In this document: piece by piece, positions 57,814 through 64,000 of the stretch | How positions within the stretch are numbered: position 1 is the first letter of the stretch | Layout of the letters: every line of letters starts with the position of its first letter | NCBI GenBank assembly: GCA_963805715.1 | Contig: CAWDVK010000007.1 | Location: 62,001 to 126,000, forward strand | DNA length: 64,000 nt | Origin: CAWDVK01 sp963805715 | Lineage (GTDB): Bacteria; Actinomycetota; Actinomycetes; Streptosporangiales; Streptosporangiaceae | Reading direction: 5' to 3' | The notes under the pieces: model-generated | Databases searched by the model: none | Seen by the model: only the letters and a program-made list of their open reading frames with translations | Told to the model about the DNA's origin: nothing | Position numbers and translations under genes: made by a program

Positions 57814-58043
57814 CCGCCGATCTTACGACGCCCGGCCGGGCGGCTCCGGCCGGGCCGCTGCCCGCTGCCCGCCAATCAGTCCGGAGAGGTTGACACGAGC
57901 CGTGCCCGAACCGCGATGATCGTACCGGGAATGCCGCGATGCGGACCGTCGTGCGCAGGGCGCTCGCACCGCGGAGAGCTGTCGGTCCGGTCGCCGTGCA
58001 TAGCGACGGCGGTCACGGGTGAGATGAGGAGCGAGGACGGCTC

Positions 58044-59504
58044 ATGGGACTTCTGGATTCGGGCGCCTGGCAGGGAAAGATCTACTCGGGTGGCTGGGTG
58101 GACGGCTCCGGCGGTCAGCACCCGGTCATCGAGCCGGCCACCGGGGAGACTCTCGGCTACGTCGGTTATGCCACTCCCGCCGATGTCCGCGCGGCCGCCG
58201 GGCGGGCTGCCGAGGCCCAGCGCGGCTGGGCGGCGGCCCCGTACGGCGAGCGGGCCGCCGTGCTGCGACGTGCGGGTGACCTGTGGAACCAGCACGCTGA
58301 GGAGATCAAGACATGGCTGGCACGGGAGAGCGGGGCCATCCCGCCGATGGGCGACCTGCAGGTGCACGTCTGCGCCGACGAGTGCTACGAGGCGGCCGCC
58401 CTCGCCTCCCGGCCCTACGGGGAGCTGCTGCGCACCCCGCAGCCGCAGCTCAGCCTGGCGCGGCGGGTACCGGCCGGGGTCGTGGGGGTCATCGCGCCGT
58501 TTAACGTGCCCACGATCCTGTCCGTCCGCTCGGTCGCGCCGGCCCTGGCCCTGGGCAACGCGGTCGTGCTCAAGCCCGATCCGCGGACCGCGGTCAGCGG
58601 CGGCGCGCTGCTGGCCGAGATCTTCGCGTCCGCCGGGCTGCCTGACGGCCTGCTGCACGTGCTGGCCGGCGGCGTGGACGTCGGCGAGGCCGTGATCACC
58701 GACCCGGCCATCCGGGTGATCGCGTTCACCGGGTCGACCCGGACCGGCCGCGCCGTCGCGCGGCTGGCCGGGGAGCACCTCAAGCGGGTGCACCTGGAAC
58801 TGGGCGGCAACTCGGCGCTGATCGTGCTGGACGACGTGGACATCGACCAGGCCACCTCGGTCGGCGCCTTCGGGTCCTTCATCCACCAGGGCCAGATCTG
58901 CATGTCCACCAGCCGCCACCTGGTGCAGAGCTCGATCGCGAAGGACTACGCTGCCGCCCTCGCCGAGCGGGCCGCCCCGCTGCCGGTCGGCGATCCGTAC
59001 CGGGATCAGGTCGCGCTCGGCCCGCTGATCGACGAGCGGCAGCGGGACAACGTGCACCGGATCGTCACCGAGAGCGTCGCGGCCGGGGCCTTGCTGCTCA
59101 CCGGCGGCAGCTACGAGGGTCTCTTCTACCGCCCGACCGTGCTGGCCGAGGTGCCGGTGACCGCCCCCGCCTACACCGAGGAGATCTTCGGTCCCGTCGC
59201 CCCGGTCGTGCCGTTCGACACCGTCGAGGAAGCGATCGAGCTGGCCGCGGGCACCGAGTACGGGCTGTCACTCGGCATCCTGACTCAGGACGTCTACAAG
59301 GCGCTGCAGATCGCCGAGCGGATCCCGTCCGGCCTGGTGCACATCAACGACCAGACGGTGGCGGACGAGGCGACCATCCCGTTCGGCGGGGTCGGCGCGT
59401 CCGGCAACGGCGGCCGCCTCGGCGGCCCGACCGCGAACCTGGAGGCCTTCACCGAGACGCAGTGGGTCACGATCCGCGGCGACCTGCCCGCCTACCCGTT
59501 CTGA
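58044..59504 (+). CDS. Aldehyde dehydrogenase, benzaldehyde dehydrogenase-like
   Basis: A 486-residue NAD(P)-dependent aldehyde dehydrogenase. Landmarks are VVGVIAPFNVPTILSVRSVA (asparagine of the oxyanion hole), FTGSTRTGRAVARLA (cofactor glycine), LELGGNSALIVLDDVD (general base glutamate) and the nucleophile in HQGQICMSTSR. Similarity is to the benzaldehyde/vanillin dehydrogenase branch (GQICMSTSR). Monocistronic, with a 19-bp hairpin downstream. The 230-base leader shows nothing distinct besides GAGGAGCGAGGA before the ATG. Confidence 0.9.
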   Translation: MGLLDSGAWQGKIYSGGWVDGSGGQHPVIEPATGETLGYVGYATPADVRAAAGRAAEAQRGWAAAPYGERAAVLRRAGDLWNQHAEEIKTWLARESGAIPPMGDLQVHVCADECYEAAALASRPYGELLRTPQPQLSLARRVPAGVVGVIAPFNVPTILSVRSVAPALALGNAVVLKPDPRTAVSGGALLAEIFASAGLPDGLLHVLAGGVDVGEAVITDPAIRVIAFTGSTRTGRAVARLAGEHLKRVHLELGGNSALIVLDDVDIDQATSVGAFGSFIHQGQICMSTSRHLVQSSIAKDYAAALAERAAPLPVGDPYRDQVALGPLIDERQRDNVHRIVTESVAAGALLLTGGSYEGLFYRPTVLAEVPVTAPAYTEEIFGPVAPVVPFDTVEEAIELAAGTEYGLSLGILTQDVYKALQIAERIPSGLVHINDQTVADEATIPFGGVGASGNGGRLGGPTANLEAFTETQWVTIRGDLPAYPF

Positions 59505-59528
59505 GCCGCCCGTACTAATCGCCATAAA

Positions 59529-59565
59529 ACGGCCGGGCCAGCGGGGTACGGCCGGGCCAGCGGGG
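59529..59565 (+). repeat. 18-bp direct repeat, two copies
   Basis: ACGGCCGGGCCAGCGGGG at 59529-59546 and 59548-59565, separated by one base, in the intergenic region after the aldehyde dehydrogenase gene. Confidence 0.85.
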
Positions 59566-59601
59566 CCACGGCCGCCCGCCGGGGCCACGGCGACAGCATG
59601 G

Positions 59602-59641
59602 ATGCGTGCCTGCTGCTGCTCTAGCAGCAGCAGGCACGCAT
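59602..59641. terminator. Bidirectional hairpin between convergent aldehyde dehydrogenase genes
   Basis: A perfect 19-bp inverted repeat (arms 59602-59620 and 59623-59641, ATGCGTGCCTGCTGCTGCT) with a two-base loop lies between two converging genes. It is the strongest hairpin of the window and probably terminates both. Confidence 0.8.
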
Positions 59642-59677
59642 TGACGTTGCCCGGAACCGCCCGCCACCGGGCGAGCG

Positions 59678-59741
59678 GCCCGGTGCCGGTTCAGCCCGGT
59701 GCCGGTTCAGCCCGGTGCCGGTTCGGCCCGGTGCCGGTTCG
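59678..59741 (+). repeat. 16-bp tandem repeat, four copies
   Basis: GCCCGGTGCCGGTTCA or its TTCG variant occurs four times head-to-tail (59678, 59694, 59710, 59726), ending 19 bases from the stop of the minus-strand aldehyde dehydrogenase. It is non-coding. Confidence 0.92.
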
Positions 59742-59760
59742 GCCCGGCGCGCGCGCTTGC

Positions 59761-61185
59761 TCAGTCGAGCGACGACATGACGTGCTTGATCCGGGTGTAG
59801 TCCTCGAACCCGTACATGGACAGGTCCTTGCCGTAGCCGGACTGCTTGAAGCCGCCGTGCGGCATCTCGGCGACCAGCGGGATGTGGGTGTTGATCCAGA
59901 CGCAGCCGAAGTCCAGCCGCTTCGCCATCCGCATCGCCCGGCCGTGGTCGGAGGTCCAGACCGAGGAGGCCAGCCCGTAGTCGGTGCCGTTGGCCCAGGC
60001 CACGGCCTCGTCCTCGGAGCTGAACTGCTGCACGGTGATGACCGGGCCGAACACCTCGTTCTGGATGATCTGGTCGTCCTGGTGCACCCCGTCCACCACG
60101 GTGGCCTCGAAGAAGAAGCCGCGATCACCGGTCTGCCGGCCGCCGGTCACCACCCGCGCGTGATCGGGCAGCCCGCCGATGAACCCGGACACCCGCTCCA
60201 GCTGGGTGGCGTTGTTCAGCGGGCCGAAGTCCGCGTCCAGCACGTCGGGCCCGCCGACCGTCTGGCCCTTGGCCTGCTCGGCCAGCGCCTCGACGAAATC
60301 GTCGTGCACCCGCGGCCCGGCCAGCACCCGGGTCGCCGCGGTGCAGTCCTGGCCCGCGTTGAAGTAGCCGGCGATCGCGATCGCCTCGGCCGCCTTGGCC
60401 GGGTCAGCGTCGTCGAAGACCACCACCGGCGCCTTGCCGCCCAGTTCCAGGTGCACCCGCTTGAGCGAGGCGGCCGCGGCGGCGGCCACCTCCTTGCCCG
60501 CGCGCACGCTGCCGGTGATCGACACCATCTGCGGGACCGGGTGCGACACCAGCAGGCGGCCGGTGTCGCGGTCGCCGGTGATCACGTTGAACACCCCGGC
60601 GGGCAGGAACTCGCTCATCAGCTCGGCCATCAGCAGCGTGCTCACCGGAGTCGTGTCGGATGGCTTGAGCACCATCGTGTTCCCGGCGGCCAGCGCCGGC
60701 GCCCATTTCCAGGTCGCCATCATCATCGGGTAGTTCCACGGCGTCACCGCCGCGCACACGCCGATCGGCTCCCGCCGGATAAACGACGTATACCCCGACA
60801 TGTACTCGCCGGCCGACCGGCCCTCCAGCATCCGCGCCGCGCCGGCGAAGAACCGGATCTGGTCCGCCATCGGCGGGATCTCCTCCGACAGGGTCAGCGC
60901 GATCGGCTTGCCGGTATTGCGCGACTCGGCCGCGACCAGCTCATCGGCGTGCGCCTCGACCGCGTCGGCGATCTTCAGCAGGGCCAGGCTCCGCTCGGCC
61001 GGGGTGGCATCCCGCCATTCAGGGAAGGCGTTGGCAGCTGACGCGACGGCCGCGTCCACCTCCGCCTCACCCGAGACCGGCGCGGACGCGAATACCTCGC
61101 CCGTGCTGGGGTTAATCAGCTCGGCCCGCTTGTCATAGGACAAGTCAGTCCACTGGCCGCCGACAAAGTTCTGCAGCTCATCCAC
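59761..61185 (-). CDS. Aldehyde dehydrogenase, aminobutyraldehyde/betaine-aldehyde type
   Basis: A 474-residue aldehyde dehydrogenase similar to gamma-aminobutyraldehyde dehydrogenases (YdcW/PatD). Landmarks are VCAAVTPWNYPMMMATWKWA, ITGSVRAGKEVAAAAAA, LELGGKAPVVVFDDAD (general base) and the cysteine in FNAGQDCTAATRVL. GTG 61185 is chosen for GGAGG seven bases upstream. It follows the saccharopine-dehydrogenase-family gene by 31 bases in the same direction, suggesting a shared amine or lysine degradation pathway. The substrate is not certain. Confidence 0.9.
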   Translation of the reverse strand: MDELQNFVGGQWTDLSYDKRAELINPSTGEVFASAPVSGEAEVDAAVASAANAFPEWRDATPAERSLALLKIADAVEAHADELVAAESRNTGKPIALTLSEEIPPMADQIRFFAGAARMLEGRSAGEYMSGYTSFIRREPIGVCAAVTPWNYPMMMATWKWAPALAAGNTMVLKPSDTTPVSTLLMAELMSEFLPAGVFNVITGDRDTGRLLVSHPVPQMVSITGSVRAGKEVAAAAAASLKRVHLELGGKAPVVVFDDADPAKAAEAIAIAGYFNAGQDCTAATRVLAGPRVHDDFVEALAEQAKGQTVGGPDVLDADFGPLNNATQLERVSGFIGGLPDHARVVTGGRQTGDRGFFFEATVVDGVHQDDQIIQNEVFGPVITVQQFSSEDEAVAWANGTDYGLASSVWTSDHGRAMRMAKRLDFGCVWINTHIPLVAEMPHGGFKQSGYGKDLSMYGFEDYTRIKHVMSSLD

Positions 61186-61216
61186 TGCGGAGCCTCCGTT
61201 TCGAATCTCTGGTGAG

Positions 61217-62428
61217 TTAGCTGGCTGCCGGGCTGCGTTCCTCGCACGCCCAGGGTGACCCGTAGTCGGTGAGCAGATCAAGGAAGGGCTGCGGCGGCAG
61301 CGCCTCGGGGCCGAGGACTCCGGTCCCGGACCAGGCGCCCGAGTCGATCAGCTCGAGCGCGACGACCGGGTTGACCGCGGTCTGCCAGACCACGGCCTGC
61401 GAGCCGTACTCGGCCATCGACCAGGCGTTGTCGACCACGTGGTGCAGGTAGACCTCGCGCGGCAGGCCGTCCTTCCCGGTGCCGGTCACCCAGGTGCCGG
61501 CGCAGGTCAGCCCGGTCATCTTGTCGCCGAGGGTGGCCGGGTCAGGCAGGCAGGCCGCCACCACGTCCCGCGGCGACACCTGCACGCCGCCGGCCGGCAC
61601 CGGGTCGGTCTTGTCCAGCCCTAGCTTGTGCAGCGTCCGCAGCACGCCGATGAACTCCTCGCCGAGGCCGTACTTGAAGGTGACCCGCCGGGCCTGCAGC
61701 CAGCGCGGCATCAGCAGCACCTCCTCATGCTCGACGTTCACGCACTCGACCGGACCGATCCCGGCCGGGAAGGTGAAAACCTCCGGTTCGCTAAACGGGG
61801 CCGTGGTGTACCAGCCCTTGCCTGCCTCCCAGACCACCGGCGGATTCAGGCACTCCTCAATAGTGGTCCAGATCGAGAAGGTTGGCGCGAAATCGTAGCC
61901 TTCGACCAGCAGGTTGGCGCCATCGCGGACGCCGATCTCGTTGATCTCGCTGAACAGGGTCTCCGCTGCGTGGCGGGCGAAGACATCAGACAGGCCCGGC
62001 TCGACGCCGATCCCGGCCAGGGCGAGCTTCCCGCTCGCCTCCCACTCGCTGGCCAGGGCAAATTGCTCGTCGCCAAGCTTGACACCGGTCTTGCTGTAGG
62101 GCGCATCCTGGTCTGGATGCGACAGCGACATGGCCATGTCCAGGTAGTGCGTGCCGGCCCGCAGCGCGGCCCGGAACAGCGGCATGACGAACCGCGGGTC
62201 GGTGGCGTTCATCAGCACGTCGCAGCGTTGCCCGGTGAGCAGGTCCGCGGTGGCCGCTTCGTCCCGGGCGTCCAGCTGGACGGCGGTGTAGGAGTCCCTG
62301 GCCCGCGCGGCGTGCTGGGCGCGGGCCAGGTCGTAATCGGCAATGACAAGCTCGGCGAACGGGCGGCGAGCGGCGATCCGGGCCAGCGCGGTACCGACGC
62401 CGCCGGCCCCGACAAGAAGTATGCGCAT
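61217..62428 (-). CDS. Saccharopine dehydrogenase-family protein
   Basis: A 403-residue NAD(P)-dependent oxidoreductase-like protein. The N-terminal Rossmann motif is ILLVGAGGVGTALARIAARR. The substrate domain includes AGIGVEPGLSDVFARHAAET and YGLGEEFIGVL. The family includes saccharopine dehydrogenase/reductase and carboxynorspermidine synthase, so a role in lysine or polyamine metabolism is likely. Cotranscribed with the aldehyde dehydrogenase and divergent from an amino-acid permease across 223 bases. Confidence 0.88.
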   Translation of the reverse strand: MRILLVGAGGVGTALARIAARRPFAELVIADYDLARAQHAARARDSYTAVQLDARDEAATADLLTGQRCDVLMNATDPRFVMPLFRAALRAGTHYLDMAMSLSHPDQDAPYSKTGVKLGDEQFALASEWEASGKLALAGIGVEPGLSDVFARHAAETLFSEINEIGVRDGANLLVEGYDFAPTFSIWTTIEECLNPPVVWEAGKGWYTTAPFSEPEVFTFPAGIGPVECVNVEHEEVLLMPRWLQARRVTFKYGLGEEFIGVLRTLHKLGLDKTDPVPAGGVQVSPRDVVAACLPDPATLGDKMTGLTCAGTWVTGTGKDGLPREVYLHHVVDNAWSMAEYGSQAVVWQTAVNPVVALELIDSGAWSGTGVLGPEALPPQPFLDLLTDYGSPWACEERSPAAS

Positions 62429-62651
62429 AGCCGCGATCCTAGTCCCGGAGGCCTAGCCAACCAACGAGACCAGTCGTGATACGTACCTGTTACAACTGAA
62501 ATCGTTGCTCGATCACAAGATCCATGCTAGAACCGTTGCACGTAGGGTGCGCAATCCGTCGTGCTGGCGTTCCCGATTCAATGCCCGCCCGGCCCGACCG
62601 CGGCAGCGGGTACCACCCAGGCAATCGGGTGACTCTCAGGAGGGGCAAGCC
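62429..62651. promoter_or_regulatory. Divergent control region of the saccharopine-dehydrogenase-like and permease genes
   Basis: This 223-base AT-richer region has several GTTGC motifs and an imperfect dyad GTTGCAC/GTGCGCAA (about 62534-62554). It presumably carries promoters for both directions. No specific regulator site can be assigned. Confidence 0.35.
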
Positions 62652-64000
62652 ATGGCCACCACCACGTCAGAGCTGCAGCCGGTAGAGGAAACCAGGGACA
62701 AGGGCCTCAAAGGCGGCGCGCTGGGGCTGATCTCCAGTGTCGTCATGGGCGTGGCCTCCACGGCCCCCGCCTACAGCCTGGCGGCGACCCTGCTCTTCGT
62801 GGTGGTCCTGGTCGGCTTCCATGCCCCCTCGGTCGCCGTGCTGGCCTTCGTGCCGATGCTGCTCTGCTCGATCGGCTACAGCGAGCTGAACAAGGCGGAC
62901 CCGGACTGCGGGACGACGTTCACCTGGGCGACCCGGGCGTTCGGCCCGAAGACCGGGTGGGCCGGCGGCTGGGGGATCGTGGCCGCCGACATCCTGGTCA
63001 TGGCCAGCCTGGCGCAGGTCGCCGGGCAGTACGTGTTCCTGCTGGTCCAGGGCCCGAACAGCGCGATCGGGACGAACCCGGCCAGCCCGTGGGTGCTGCT
63101 GGTCGGCATCCTGTGGATCATCGCGATGACCTACATCTGCTATCGCGGTATCGAGGTATCGGCGAACTTCCAGAAGATCCTGCTGTCCGTCGAGGTGGTC
63201 ATGCTGCTGGTGCTGTCCATCACCGCCCTGGTCAGGGTCACGACCGGGCACCACCCGGCGACATCGGTCCAGCCGCACGCGAGCTGGCTGCTGCCGACCA
63301 ACCTGACCTTCTCGGCCTTCGTCGGCGGCCTGGTGCTGATGCTCTTCATCTACTGGGGCTGGGACACCGCGGTCTCGGTCAACGAGGAGACCGCTGATAA
63401 GGCCAAGACGCCCGGCCGGGCCGCCATCATCTCCACCGTCCTGCTGCTCATCACCTATGCGATCGTGATCTTCGCGGTGATCTCCTTCGCCGGGATCGGC
63501 TCGAAGGGCATCGGCCTGACCAACACCGCGCACTCCGGCGACGTGCTCTCAGTGCTCGGCGGGGCGATCTTCGGCACCTCGGGGTTCGGCACGTTCCTGT
63601 CCCGGCTGCTGATCCTGATGGTGCTCAGCTCGGCCGCTGCCTCGACCCAGACGACCATCCTGCCGACCGCGCGCACCACCCTGTCGATGGCCGCCTACAA
63701 GGCCATCCCGCAGGCCTTCGCCAAGATCCACCCCAAGCACCTGACGCCGACTGTGTCCACGATCGTGATGGGCGTCGTCTCGATTGCCCTGTACGTCCCG
63801 ATGAACTTCATCTCCGGGGGCAACGTCATCTACGACGCGGTCACCGCGATCGGGCTCTACATCGCCTTCTACTACGGGCTGACCGCGTTCTCCTGCGTCT
63901 GGTACTACCGCAAGACGCTGACCAGCAGCACGCGCAATCTCTGGATGCAGGGCATCCTGCCGCTGCTCGGCGGGCTGATCATGTACGCGGCCGGCGCGTG
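62652..64000 (+). CDS. APC-family amino acid permease, 3' partial
   Basis: At least 449 residues of a polytopic transporter; the frame is open at the window end. The N-terminus has the APC signature (KGGALGLISSVVMGVASTAP) and about eleven hydrophobic segments are visible. Conserved patches are FTWATRAFGPKTGWAGGWG and FIYWGWDTAVSVNEETADK, the latter resembling the unwound substrate-helix region of APC carriers. AGGAGGGG lies before the ATG. The context with saccharopine-dehydrogenase-like and aldehyde dehydrogenase genes suggests import of lysine or an amine, which is inference. Confidence 0.92.
   Translation, partial: MATTTSELQPVEETRDKGLKGGALGLISSVVMGVASTAPAYSLAATLLFVVVLVGFHAPSVAVLAFVPMLLCSIGYSELNKADPDCGTTFTWATRAFGPKTGWAGGWGIVAADILVMASLAQVAGQYVFLLVQGPNSAIGTNPASPWVLLVGILWIIAMTYICYRGIEVSANFQKILLSVEVVMLLVLSITALVRVTTGHHPATSVQPHASWLLPTNLTFSAFVGGLVLMLFIYWGWDTAVSVNEETADKAKTPGRAAIISTVLLLITYAIVIFAVISFAGIGSKGIGLTNTAHSGDVLSVLGGAIFGTSGFGTFLSRLLILMVLSSAAASTQTTILPTARTTLSMAAYKAIPQAFAKIHPKHLTPTVSTIVMGVVSIALYVPMNFISGGNVIYDAVTAIGLYIAFYYGLTAFSCVWYYRKTLTSSTRNLWMQGILPLLGGLIMYAAGA

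Overview
The window is GC-rich (roughly 70%) DNA with GTG starts, overlapping GTGA/ATGA gene junctions and strong G/C third-position use. The gene content (BldC, the GlgE alpha-glucan pathway, a HutF-type histidine route, DUF3017, an LCP protein) fits a mycelial actinomycete, possibly Streptosporangiales-like. I cannot place it below class from sequence alone. I saw no tRNA, rRNA, CRISPR array, insertion sequence or phage gene.

Layout. 1-3.5 kb: an OpuC/ProU-type osmolyte ABC transporter (ATPase cut by the window edge, two permeases, lipoprotein binding protein) closed by a strong hairpin. 3.7-11.1 kb: histidine degradation (hutU, an M20 amidohydrolase, hutF, then hutI), interrupted by an LCP-family cell-wall protein on the other strand. 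11.2-16.5 kb: flavin reductase, SppA protease, a Nudix-NYN fusion, a LigB-type dioxygenase and a methyltransferase. 16.6-27.0 kb: a complete GlgE pathway on the minus strand (glgE, treS, maltokinase, glgB) with glgP divergent. 27.3-33.2 kb: bldC, a small HTH-regulator locus with repeated operator-like boxes, an enoyl-CoA hydratase, a Ser/Thr kinase with a multi-pass tail, and a MerR regulator next to two palindromes. 33.4-38.2 kb: an FHA-HTH protein and a TCA block (citrate synthase, DUF3017, icd, mdh). 38.2-44.2 kb: M20D peptidase, CNNM/HlyC transporter, guaA preceded by an 11-unit tandem repeat, kynureninase. 44.5-48.8 kb: a damaged form II CO-dehydrogenase-like locus whose CoxG-like protein carries an RNA-polymerase alpha-CTD-like domain and a C-terminal membrane anchor. 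48.8-57.0 kb: an unusual phosphate (Pst) operon with two membrane-anchored binding proteins and a sortase-fold protein lacking its catalytic residues, downstream of a PHO-box-like repeat. 57.1-64.0 kb: PIG-L deacetylase, two aldehyde dehydrogenases, a saccharopine-dehydrogenase-family protein and an APC permease running off the end.

Two window-wide patterns matter when reading the annotation. First, at least five genes (LCP, hutI, glgE, coxL, sortase-like) are broken by single G/C losses or gains in short G/C runs. That looks like sequencing or assembly error at least as much as biological decay. Second, short tandem duplications of 15-45 bp recur in coding and non-coding DNA (glgB, pstB, sortase-like gene, kinase, guaA leader, 59.7 kb), some of them frame-preserving. 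The most unusual systems are the CoxG/alpha-CTD/membrane-anchor fusion and the Pst operon with a degenerate sortase.
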